Of a stretch of DNA of 13,430 nt, positions 7,621-13,402 are shown piece by piece (within the stretch, counting starts at the first letter, position 1; each line of letters opens with the position of its first letter). Location of the stretch: contig CAMVRH010000012.1 in the NCBI GenBank assembly GCA_947169835.1, positions 1 through 13,430 of the forward strand, in the 5' to 3' direction. Source of the DNA: an uncultured Lachnospira sp. (lineage in GTDB: Bacteria; Bacillota; Clostridia; Lachnospirales; Lachnospiraceae). The notes beneath the pieces were generated by a model. The model did no database searches. It saw only the letters and a list, made by a program, of their open reading frames with translations, and had not been told where the DNA came from. The translations under genes were made by a program, and so were the position numbers.

Positions 7621-7767
7621 TTGCGCGTTCAAAAGGGCAGCAGTTTAGAAATAAGAAAAGAGATTTAGGAAAATATATTTTTCTAAATCTCTTTTCTTAT
7701 TTCTATATTTCGCGAATGCGCGACACGAATATTTTGCGTAGCAAAATATGAGCGCTGCTGTTCTTTT
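7621..7767. other. Structured intergenic element A (multi-hairpin, convergent junction)
   Basis: A 13-bp outer stem pairs AAAAGGGCAGCAG (7631-7643) with CTGCTGTTCTTTT (7755-7767); as plus-strand RNA the two non-Watson-Crick positions are G-U wobbles. It encloses three hairpins. The first is a 22-bp perfect stem (7647-7668 with 7683-7704), extendable to 27 bp. The second is a 5-bp stem with loop AATG (7710-7723). The third is a 9-bp stem with loop GTA (7729-7749). Linkers are TTT, ATATT, CACGA and GAGCG. The right outer arm overlaps the stop codon of the HIT gene. An extra segment, TTGCGCGTTC (7621-7630), can pair fully with 7714-7723 if G-U is allowed. The plan matches the element at 11668-11798. 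It could be a structured RNA, a mobile palindromic element or an elaborate two-way terminator. Confidence 0.6.
7647..7704. terminator. Bidirectional terminator-like long hairpin
   Basis: A perfect 22-bp inverted repeat with a 14-nt centre that can itself pair further, leaving a TATA loop. The left arm is purine-rich and the right arm is T-rich, as in two-way terminators between convergent genes. It lies between the DUF6273 gene (plus) and the HIT gene (minus). The stem is A/T-rich and lacks a clean terminal T run, so termination strength is uncertain. Confidence 0.6.
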
Positions 7768-8176
7768 ATAGCAATCCTTTTGATCTTTCGATGATCTCTT
7801 TAACTGCTGCTTCGTCCAGTTCGCCCGGAGTCCATTGAACCATCTCACCTTTTTCATATCTAGGGATGATGTGGATGTGTAGGTGGAATACTGTCTGTCC
7901 CGCTACTTCTCCATTGTTTTGTAATATATTTATTCCCTCGCACCCCGTTACTTCCTTTAATGCTGTAGCCACTTTCTTTGCTACTTTGTACGCATCTGCA
8001 ATCAAGTCTTCTGGAATTTCAAAAACATTTGCATAGTGTTCTTTAGGGATAACCAACACGTGTCCCTTTGTAGCAGGCGATGCATCAAAGATTACTCTAA
8101 ACTGATCATCCTCATATAATGTGTTTGTCTCAAAAACTCCGTTTGCTAATTTACAAAAAATACAATCATCTTTCAT
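7766..8176 (-). CDS. HIT family nucleotide hydrolase/transferase
   Basis: A 136-residue histidine triad protein, the usual length for the Hint/Fhit-like group, which hydrolyses nucleoside phosphoramidates, AMP-linked adducts or dinucleoside polyphosphates. The catalytic triad is in FHLHIHIIPR (97-106), with His98, His100 and His102. It is preceded by NNGEVAGQTV (87-96), which helps bind the nucleotide phosphate. C5 and C8 form the N-terminal CxxC that binds zinc in part of the family. The ATG at 8176 has AAGGAGA upstream and overlaps the preceding DUF5662 gene by 11 bp, so it is the last gene of the four-gene operon. Its stop codon lies inside the outer stem of structured element A. The substrate cannot be told from the sequence. 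Confidence 0.95.
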   Translation of the reverse strand: MKDDCIFCKLANGVFETNTLYEDDQFRVIFDASPATKGHVLVIPKEHYANVFEIPEDLIADAYKVAKKVATALKEVTGCEGINILQNNGEVAGQTVFHLHIHIIPRYEKGEMVQWTPGELDEAAVKEIIERSKGLL

Positions 8177-8720
8177 TTTTCTTTCTCCTTTTTATTTCTT
8201 GTTTCAAATATTTAAAAGTCTGCTTCTCTCCTTTTTCAGCAAGCATACTTAATAGTTCTTCTAAATCTCCGGCAGTCTCTGGATTCATTATGGATTTTGC
8301 GTGTCTTCCCACGAAATAATTTAGTGGGTCATTATCTTTGTATTCTTTGCCGCGGTAGATTTTGCTGGCCGCCACTCTGTCGCAAAACATCTCAGCAACA
8401 TATCTGTAAGGCATCGACATATATTCATATTTATGTGTCTGTGTGCTTATATCTTGCCAATACTCAAAGTGGTGTTTGTTTCTGCCCTTATGGTGAATCC
8501 ACGCCCTCGAATATCCCAAGTCTTTCCTTTCCCCTTCATTAGGACTTCTGTCTCCCGTGTAATACTTCACTCCAGGAACAAACTCGGTGGGCGAGTACTT
8601 CGAAAGGTCATGCTTTAAACCCTGCCAAAGTATGCCGGCTCTAGCACAGTTCTTAATCACTATATGCCTGTGGCGTGTAACCGTATGCAAATGTCCAAAA
8701 AATTTCCTAAATGTGTTCAT
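8166..8720 (-). CDS. DUF5662 family protein
   Basis: This 184-residue protein is rich in His, Arg and Tyr and has no membrane segment. The order HDLSKYSPTEF (37-47), VKYYTGDRSPNE (51-62) and HHKGRNKHHFEYW (76-88) matches the DUF5662 family, which is frequent in Clostridia and has no proven function. Clustered histidines with nearby aspartates (H37-D38, H76-H77, H83-H84, D114) resemble a metal-binding helical site of the HD-phosphohydrolase kind, but that is inference. The ATG at 8720 has AGGA 7 nt upstream and starts 9 bp after the ATP-grasp gene. Its end overlaps the HIT gene, so all are likely translated from one message. The C-terminus is strongly basic (KRRKKNER). Confidence 0.85.
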   Translation of the reverse strand: MNTFRKFFGHLHTVTRHRHIVIKNCARAGILWQGLKHDLSKYSPTEFVPGVKYYTGDRSPNEGERKDLGYSRAWIHHKGRNKHHFEYWQDISTQTHKYEYMSMPYRYVAEMFCDRVAASKIYRGKEYKDNDPLNYFVGRHAKSIMNPETAGDLEELLSMLAEKGEKQTFKYLKQEIKRRKKNER

Positions 8721-8729
8721 CTATTTTTC

Positions 8730-9488
8730 CTATAAATTATCTACAATATATTTTACAAAAATTTCTACTATATCTATATCCGTATTTTCATAAAGCATCC
8801 TTGCTCCAACCGGATCTTCTATCTCGTTAAATACAGGCTCTCCATTATTATAAATCAAATCGATTCCTGCATAATCTATGCTAATAGTTTTTAGAATCTT
8901 ATCTACTATTTCTTTTTCTTGCTCATCTAGCTCGCACGCTGTTGCTCTTCCGCCCAGCGAATAGTTACTTCTAAAATCATCCGCCTCTCTTAATATAGAA
9001 GAAACAACTTCATTCCCTACTATATAAACTCTTTTGTCTTTTCCTAAGTCTGAGCAAACTTCTTGCTTTATATAGTCCTTTGTCCCAAGCGCTAATATAG
9101 CCTTATCCTCTTCCTCTCTAGAGTTAACCATAAACACTTCGTTTCCTCCGTGCCCATCCACGCTCTTTAAGACAAATGGATAGTCTGTGACCAATTTCAT
9201 CTGAGGAACTTTGCCATCAAAGAATTTGTGCATTCTTCTTTTGTCGTTGCTTAGTTTTGTAATGGTGCTCTCGTTAAAGACTTTGACGCCCTTGTTCTCT
9301 AGGCGCTCCGCTATCTTATAGTCCCTGCTTCTATTGATTGCAAATGAAGGAGTCTCTTTCTTTGGCTCATTTTCCACAAAAACCAACCTGGCCTCGATAT
9401 CATACTTGGCCAGCTCTGCTGTCAGTCTGCTTATAAATGCGATGTTTTTCTCCGCATCTTTTTTGTCGTAAATAATCCAACCCTTCAT
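8730..9488 (-). CDS. ATP-grasp protein, RimK-like (diverged paralogue)
   Basis: A 252-residue ATP-grasp enzyme. This superfamily joins a carboxylate to an amine or thiol through an acyl-phosphate, using ATP and Mg2+. The N-terminal pre-ATP domain (GWIIYDK) resembles the upstream gene's. ATP-grasp landmarks are VLKSVDGHGGNEVF (106-119) with the phosphate-loop glycines, IKQEV (140-144), RVYIVGNEVVSSI (153-165), YAGIDLIY (206-213) and the metal site. At that site the sequence is FNEIEDPVGARMLY (220-233), so the usual E-x-N is E-x-E. This may alter metal binding or mark a subfamily. The ATG at 9488 is 1 bp after the stop of its paralogue. The substrate is unknown; peptide, polyglutamate or small-metabolite ligation are all possible. 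Confidence 0.85.
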   Translation of the reverse strand: MKGWIIYDKKDAEKNIAFISRLTAELAKYDIEARLVFVENEPKKETPSFAINRSRDYKIAERLENKGVKVFNESTITKLSNDKRRMHKFFDGKVPQMKLVTDYPFVLKSVDGHGGNEVFMVNSREEEDKAILALGTKDYIKQEVCSDLGKDKRVYIVGNEVVSSILREADDFRSNYSLGGRATACELDEQEKEIVDKILKTISIDYAGIDLIYNNGEPVFNEIEDPVGARMLYENTDIDIVEIFVKYIVDNL

Positions 9489-9489
9489 A

Positions 9490-10365
9490 TTAAATCTTCT
9501 TCAAAATGTATTTTATAATGGCATCTGCCGCGTCTACACCTGTGCAATCGAAAATATTTTTAAAATGTGCGTTTGAATTTATCTCGCAAAGTAGAGGTTT
9601 ACCATCTTCATTCCAGATAATATCCACTCCGGCAAAATCTAGTCCTAACTTTTCGCACGCCTTAATGGCAATCTTTATTTCTTCACTTGTTGGCTCATAC
9701 TTTTCCATCTGTCCGCCACCAGTCACGTTTGATTTGAAGTCTTCTTCGTTGGTGAGTTTCATAGATGTAATCACTTCACCTCCCACCACCTGCAGTCTAG
9801 CGCTTTTGCCTTTAGAACTTTCTATGTATTCTTGCATAATAAAAGAATTTGGTCCCAGTCTCTCTACTATGGTGGCTGCCTCGTTAAAGTCTTTGGCGAG
9901 GAATACTTCATTTCCAAATGAGCCCTCGTTTTTCTTTATAATCATTGGGTATCCAAGCTTGTTCTCAACTTGAAGTAAGAACGTGTAATCTGGATACTTT
10001 GATTCAAATGTAAGCGGCGCATTAAAAGTGACTGGCATTGGGATGTCAGTGTTTTTAAGTTTAATAAAGGTGAGTGATTTGTCATCACATGCTTCTATGG
10101 CATCAGCATTGTTGAAAACCTTGAATCCTTCTGCCTCTAGCATCCTAGCAAGTTTCACATCCTTATCCCAAAACAACACAAAATCAGGCTTTGACTTCCA
10201 GTCTGTCTCGCCAGTGCTTATAGGAAGAATTGATGTCACTTGATCGTTTGTGAGTTTTCGTAGTTTAACATCATTTTCCTTTGCCGCGGACAATATCCAG
10301 TTGTAAATCTCGTCAAATTTTGGGCTCTCCAAAAATCCGTTGACGATTAACCAGCCTTGTTTCAT
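9490..10365 (-). CDS. ATP-grasp protein, RimK-like ligase
   Basis: A 291-residue ATP-grasp ligase and the first gene of the leftward four-gene operon. The N-terminal domain (about 1-95) starts with KQGWLIVNGF. The ATP-grasp fold shows YPMIIKKNEGSFGNEVFL (139-156) with the ATP-binding lysines and glycine loop, FIMQEYIES (175-183), RLQVVGGEVITSM (190-202), FAGVDIIW (244-251) and the metal-binding CEINSNAHF (260-268), where E261 and N263 fit the canonical E-x-N. The closest familiar group is RimK/LysX-type alpha-amino-acid ligases. No LysW-like carrier, ribosomal protein or precursor peptide gene is nearby to suggest the acceptor. GTAGGAGA precedes the ATG at 10365. Its tandem paralogue follows after 1 bp, so the two may work in sequence or as a heteromer. 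Confidence 0.9.
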   Translation of the reverse strand: MKQGWLIVNGFLESPKFDEIYNWILSAAKENDVKLRKLTNDQVTSILPISTGETDWKSKPDFVLFWDKDVKLARMLEAEGFKVFNNADAIEACDDKSLTFIKLKNTDIPMPVTFNAPLTFESKYPDYTFLLQVENKLGYPMIIKKNEGSFGNEVFLAKDFNEAATIVERLGPNSFIMQEYIESSKGKSARLQVVGGEVITSMKLTNEEDFKSNVTGGGQMEKYEPTSEEIKIAIKACEKLGLDFAGVDIIWNEDGKPLLCEINSNAHFKNIFDCTGVDAADAIIKYILKKI

Positions 10366-10396
10366 GCATATTTCTCCTACATATATTCTGCTTTTA

Positions 10397-10425
10397 ATTC
10401 TATCAAATACATATTAGAATTCAAA
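10397..10425 (-). promoter_or_regulatory. Candidate promoter of the ATP-grasp/DUF5662/HIT operon
   Basis: On the minus strand TTTGAA (10425-10420) and TAGAAT (10402-10397) are separated by 17 bp; TTGAAT with a 16-bp spacer is the alternative reading. The match to sigma-A consensus is moderate. It is the only reasonable promoter seen upstream of the four closely packed genes. Confidence 0.5.
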
Positions 10426-10465
10426 CTTTTTTCACATTTTGTTCCTTTATATTTAGTGTATATGA

Positions 10466-10474
10466 TGATATAAT
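10466..10474 (+). promoter_or_regulatory. Extended -10 promoter of the anchored-protein/GtrA pair
   Basis: TGATATAAT (10466-10474) combines a perfect TATAAT with an upstream TG, an extended -10 element. No good -35 box lies at 17 bp (TTTATA at 10446-10451), which fits extended -10 promoters that do not need one. The expected start is near 10481, about 29 nt before the ATG at 10510. Confidence 0.6.
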
Positions 10475-10509
10475 TGTCGATAGTTAATTAAGAATTGCGG
10501 GAGGTAATT

Positions 10510-11199
10510 ATGGATAATATTAACAACACACAGGCTCCTGAGCCAAAGGAAAACAACAAGAAAATCATTATCATCGCATCAATAGCAATCGCAGTTTTGG
10601 TTGCTCTATTTGTGATTCTAGGAGTATCACTAGGTTGGTTCGGCGGTAAGGGCGCTTCAAAAGATGACAGCAAGAAGGGACAAATTCCTGCTACTATCAA
10701 TATTGAAGAAACTAAAGGCTCTGAAGCTAAAACTAAAAAGATAGACATTAGCGTAAGAGATGTAAAGTTCGGCGATAAGATTAAAAAAGTTAAAAAGTTT
10801 GAAAAAACACAGGAAGATACTTTAGCTAGTCCTTCTCAAGCTTCAACTAAAGATGGCTACACTTATCTAACTTATACATTTTCTCCAAAAGCTAAGTTCT
10901 TTGGCGTAAAACCTACAAAGGCTCCATCTGGTGCTTTACTACAGTATGTGTTTAAAGATAAGAAGCTATTTGACATTAGAATTCAATTTGGCGATCTCAA
11001 AAAATCAGAGATAGATAAGCTATCAAAGAACTTGAGAGATAAATACGGAAAACCAACATTTACTATCAAATATTCTAACGATTCTTGGAGAGATACTTGG
11101 AGAACAGCTGCTAAAAATCCTGATAAGCAGACTATATTGGCTCTAAACTATAGTCCTCAAGGTGGCACTGTTATATCTTATGAATCAGTAGGAAGATAG
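10510..11199 (+). CDS. Unknown single-pass membrane-anchored extracellular protein
   Basis: I do not recognise this 229-residue protein. A short polar N-terminus (1-18) precedes one strong hydrophobic helix (about 19-44, KKIIIIASIAIAVLVALFVI then LGVSLGWF). A low-complexity linker rich in Lys, Ser, Gly and Thr (45-80) follows, then a basic extracellular domain (80-229). That domain has alternating hydrophobic residues suggesting beta strands and ends in LALNYSPQGGTVISYESVGR. There is no cysteine, so it is not a lipoprotein. A TTG at 10495 could extend it by five residues, but GGGAGG directly before the ATG at 10510 fixes the start there. Its stop lies 3 bp before the gtrA-like ATG, so the two are co-expressed. 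A role in envelope glycosylation is suggested only by that neighbour. Confidence 0.8.
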   Translation: MDNINNTQAPEPKENNKKIIIIASIAIAVLVALFVILGVSLGWFGGKGASKDDSKKGQIPATINIEETKGSEAKTKKIDISVRDVKFGDKIKKVKKFEKTQEDTLASPSQASTKDGYTYLTYTFSPKAKFFGVKPTKAPSGALLQYVFKDKKLFDIRIQFGDLKKSEIDKLSKNLRDKYGKPTFTIKYSNDSWRDTWRTAAKNPDKQTILALNYSPQGGTVISYESVGR

Positions 11200-11202
11200 T
11201 TG

Positions 11203-11670
11203 ATGAAGAAAATTATCGATCTTTTAAAAAAATATATCTTCAATAAAGAGATGATGATGTATATCATCATGGGCATTTTGGCCACAGTTGTAAACTTAAT
11301 TGTTTATGCTATTAGCGTAAGAGCCCTTGCAGCATTTATGACTAACAAGCCTCTTTATATAGGTATTGCTAAGTTAATTGCTTGGGTTGTGGCTGTTCTA
11401 TTTGCTTTCTTTACAAACAAGATTTGGGTATTTGAAAGTAAATCCTGGGCCCCTAAAGTGTTTTGGCGAGAACTGATAAGCTTTATAGGTGCTAGGGCAC
11501 TGACTGGACTGTTAGAAGTATTTGGAACTCCGTTCCTTGTTAGTATCGGTCTAGACCAAAAGTTGTTCGGTGTTGAAGGTATGTGGGCAGTAATAATTAT
11601 TAGTTTTATTGTTATTGTTGCCAATTATGTATTTAGTAAATTACTTATATTTACAAAAAAAGAAACATAG
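11203..11670 (+). CDS. GtrA-like membrane protein (polyprenyl-linked sugar flippase family)
   Basis: A 155-residue protein with four transmembrane segments at about 20-42, 54-76, 88-114 and 127-150, the standard GtrA layout. Family landmarks are the MGILATVVNLIVY first helix, FAFFTNKIWVFESK at the end of helix two, and the closing NYVFSKLLIF. GtrA proteins are thought to move undecaprenyl-phosphate-linked sugars to the outer face, where they decorate glycans or teichoic acids. They usually work with a GtrB-type glycosyltransferase, which is absent here. The ATG at 11203 is chosen; a TTG at 11200 directly before it is an alternative start. AGGA lies in the end of the upstream gene. The stop codon TAG (11668-11670) forms the start of the outer stem of structured element B. 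Confidence 0.9.
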   Translation: MKKIIDLLKKYIFNKEMMMYIIMGILATVVNLIVYAISVRALAAFMTNKPLYIGIAKLIAWVVAVLFAFFTNKIWVFESKSWAPKVFWRELISFIGARALTGLLEVFGTPFLVSIGLDQKLFGVEGMWAVIIISFIVIVANYVFSKLLIFTKKET

Positions 11671-11798
11671 CAACGAGAATACTCAGAGACCTTCGGTCTC
11701 TTTCGTGGAGGCAGTCGCCTCATACTCAATAAAAAAGAAACAGAAACAAATAAAATTTGTTTCTGTTTCTTTTTTATTTCCTATAATTCTCGTTGCTA
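11668..11798. other. Structured intergenic element B (multi-hairpin, convergent junction)
   Basis: A perfect 13-bp inverted repeat, TAGCAACGAGAAT (11668-11680) with ATTCTCGTTGCTA (11786-11798), encloses three perfect hairpins. The first is a 7-bp stem (AGAGACC/GGTCTCT, 11685-11701), whose loop is TTC on plus and GAA on minus. The second is a 5-bp stem GAGGC/GCCTC with a 4-nt loop (11708-11721). The third is a 23-bp A/T-rich stem (11728-11778). Read on the minus strand, the linkers are TATAGGA, GAGTAT, CACGAA and GAGT. Stem order, lengths and the CACGAA and TGAG linker sequences match element A (7631-7767) read on the plus strand, while stem sequences differ. It lies between convergent gtrA-like and tRNA-Lys genes and overlaps the gtrA-like stop codon. 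Confidence 0.65.
11728..11778. terminator. Bidirectional terminator hairpin between gtrA-like gene and tRNA-Lys
   Basis: A perfect 23-bp stem around a TAAAA loop. The left arm begins AATAAAAAAG and the right arm ends CTTTTTTATT, so each strand gives a stem with a terminal U-rich run. It probably stops transcripts of the gtrA-like gene (plus) and of tRNA-Lys (minus). Confidence 0.8.
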
Positions 11799-11849
11799 AA
11801 CAAAGTAAAGCACCACCCCAAGCTAAAAGTGCTCGAAGCGGTACCCGCA

Positions 11850-11922
11850 TCCGCCTCCAGGGGCTCGAACCCTGGACACCCTGATTAAGAGTCAGGTGCT
11901 CTTCCAACTGAGCTAGAGGCGG
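11850..11922 (-). tRNA. tRNA-Lys (anticodon CUU)
   Basis: A complete 73-nt cloverleaf on the minus strand. The acceptor stem is CCGCCTC/GAGGCGG with discriminator A at 11850. The D arm is GCTCAGTTGGAAGAGC. The anticodon arm has loop CTCTTAA, giving anticodon CUU for AAG lysine codons. The T arm is CAGGG/CCCTG around TTCGAGC. The 3' CCA is not encoded (TGC follows), so it must be added after transcription. The C1-G72 first pair is less common than G1-C72. A separate promoter lies upstream and element B lies 51 nt downstream. Confidence 0.95.
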
Positions 11923-11931
11923 TTATATGAT

Positions 11932-11946
11932 GTTCACAACGTGAAC
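11932..11946. promoter_or_regulatory. Palindrome in the tRNA-Lys leader
   Basis: GTTCACAACGTGAAC is a perfect 6-bp inverted repeat with a 3-nt centre. It starts at about +2 of the predicted tRNA-Lys transcript and ends 9 nt before the mature tRNA. It could be an operator at the start site or a leader hairpin removed by RNase P. Confidence 0.45.
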
Positions 11947-11953
11947 GAGAAAT

Positions 11954-11982
11954 ATTATAATACAGTTTTTTCTCTTTTTCAA
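11954..11982 (-). promoter_or_regulatory. Promoter of tRNA-Lys
   Basis: On the minus strand TTGAAA (11982-11977) and a perfect TATAAT (11959-11954) are separated by 17 bp. The predicted start near 11947 gives a 25-nt leader before the mature tRNA 5' end at 11922. Confidence 0.75.
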
Positions 11983-12034
11983 GAATTATTTTTGCTTTTT
12001 TCTAGTAGTTTTGTCCTATTTTTCTAATTCATTC

Positions 12035-12063
12035 TTGATATTAAACCCAAATAAATTTATACT
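12035..12063 (+). promoter_or_regulatory. Promoter of the AI-2E family transporter gene
   Basis: TTGATA (12035-12040) and TATACT (12058-12063) are separated by 17 bp. The expected start is near 12070, leaving a 24-nt leader that contains the GGAGG ribosome binding site at about 12083-12087. Confidence 0.7.
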
Positions 12064-12093
12064 TATTTATAGAACGATTGAACGGAGGTTATT

Positions 12094-13344
12094 ATGAGTA
12101 AGCATAATAAATTTAAATCTAGCAGTAAATATTTTACTATTTCTGCTTATGCCTTAGGAACATTGCTGATTGTAGGCATTGCATTTAAACTTATTTTCTT
12201 CTGGAAGGACTCATCTAGTTTCTTTGGAAATTTAGTTTCTACTCTAGAACCATTTTTCCTAGGAATCTTAATTGCATTCTTGATTAACCCTCTAGTTAAC
12301 TGGATGCGTAGGGTCTTGTTTGGAAAGTTAATTTCTATTAAGAAGCCAGGCTTGAACAACGCTTTATCAATCACTCTTTCTTACATTTTAGTTTTAGCAG
12401 CTATTATCGCCGCTATATTCTTCATTGTTCCAAGCCTTGTCAATACAGCGTATGATCTTGTAAAACAAATAGACGGCGCAAGAGACTCTGTATTAAAACT
12501 AGCTACTTGGGTCGATAAGAAAATTGATGTTGGTTTGGTAGGTACTGTTAATAAGTATTTAGACGCTAGCTATCTAAAGGGATTGGTTGCAGATTATGCG
12601 AAAGATATTACTTCTACTGTTATTTCAACAGGTTCAGCTGTTATAGGAGCTGTTATTAATATTGTTATCGCATTTATCGTTTCAATTTACCTTATCATTG
12701 ATAAGAAAGTTCAAACTAGAAGTATCAAAAGAGTTATATATGCATTTTTTGAAGAGCACAACGCTAAAAGAATTTGCTACGTTGGTAAGAGAGCTGTTTC
12801 TATTTTCAGTAATTTCTTCGACGGCAAAATGTTAGACTCTTTGGTTATGGGCATTATAACCTATGTTTCAATGCTAATTATGGGAATCTTCCTCAAAGGT
12901 TTTTGGGCTAATGCGTTATTGATAGCCATTGTTATTGGTGTCACAAACATGATTCCTTACTTTGGACCGTTCATTGGTGCCGTTCCTAGTATATTAATAC
13001 TATTAGTTGCTTCAGGATGGCAAGGTGCAGTGGTATTTGCAATATTTATCATTGTAATTATGCAGGTAGACGGAAACGTTATTGGACCAAAGATTTTGGG
13101 TGGTTCAACTGGACTTAGACCATTGTGGATTATTTTCGCCATTACTATTGGTGGATGGGCATTTGGCGTAGTTGGAATGCTTATCGGTGTTCCTATTGTA
13201 GCTACTATCACTGGTCTTCTAAATGATGCAGTAGAAATCAAACTGGATAGAAAAGGAATTAAGATGCCATCACTTGATAGGCCTACGTCGGAAGAAAAAC
13301 TGGCAGAGCTAAAAGAGTTGGCTAAAAAACCTGACGAAGATTAA
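12094..13344 (+). CDS. AI-2E family transporter (PerM/YtvI-like membrane protein)
   Basis: A 416-residue polytopic membrane protein. Hydrophobic segments lie at about 13-35, 51-69, 90-113, 180-202, 247-266, 272-289, 297-322 and 343-376, the layout of the AI-2E transporter family. Between the third and fourth segments is the usual extracytoplasmic helical loop (about 114-179). Family landmarks are KMLDSLVMGIITY (245-257), IGVTNMIPYFGPFIGAVPS (281-299), QVDGNVIGPKILG (324-336) and VGMLIGVPIVATI (360-372). One member (TqsA) was linked to autoinducer-2 export, while others are sodium/proton antiporters or peptidoglycan-related, so the cargo is open. The C-terminal tail is charged and cytoplasmic. 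A strong GGAGG precedes the ATG. It stands alone with its own promoter and terminator. Confidence 0.92.
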   Translation: MSKHNKFKSSSKYFTISAYALGTLLIVGIAFKLIFFWKDSSSFFGNLVSTLEPFFLGILIAFLINPLVNWMRRVLFGKLISIKKPGLNNALSITLSYILVLAAIIAAIFFIVPSLVNTAYDLVKQIDGARDSVLKLATWVDKKIDVGLVGTVNKYLDASYLKGLVADYAKDITSTVISTGSAVIGAVINIVIAFIVSIYLIIDKKVQTRSIKRVIYAFFEEHNAKRICYVGKRAVSIFSNFFDGKMLDSLVMGIITYVSMLIMGIFLKGFWANALLIAIVIGVTNMIPYFGPFIGAVPSILILLVASGWQGAVVFAIFIIVIMQVDGNVIGPKILGGSTGLRPLWIIFAITIGGWAFGVVGMLIGVPIVATITGLLNDAVEIKLDRKGIKMPSLDRPTSEEKLAELKELAKKPDED

Positions 13345-13355
13345 TTAAAAACATT

Positions 13356-13402
13356 TTATAACAAAAAGACTAGAGATTAATTTCTCTAGTCTTTTTTTAT
13401 AA
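13356..13402 (+). terminator. Rho-independent terminator after the AI-2E family transporter gene
   Basis: A perfect 14-bp stem AAAAAGACTAGAGA/TCTCTAGTCTTTTT around the loop TTAATT. Six more pairs form past one bulged C (TTATAA on both sides). The 3' arm gives a run of seven T, so it should end the upstream gene. The A-rich left side means it may also work for a convergent gene from the right. Confidence 0.85.

Noticed and set aside
7566..7767. Reading the junction repeats as a CRISPR array or insertion sequence
   Set aside because: There are no regularly spaced identical repeats and no transposase frame; the inverted repeats are nested hairpins of differing sequence.
9506..9973. 155-codon plus-strand open frame opposite the first ATP-grasp gene
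   Set aside because: It is the antisense shadow of a clear ATP-grasp coding sequence, and its Ser/Pro/Leu-rich composition has no family motif.
10495..10509. TTG start five codons upstream for the unknown anchored protein
   Set aside because: The GGGAGG ribosome binding site lies inside this extension and is correctly spaced for the ATG at 10510.
11609..11907. Short open frames on both strands over the tRNA-Lys region
   Set aside because: They run through the tRNA, element B hairpins and a gene end, lack ribosome binding sites, and have no recognisable protein features.
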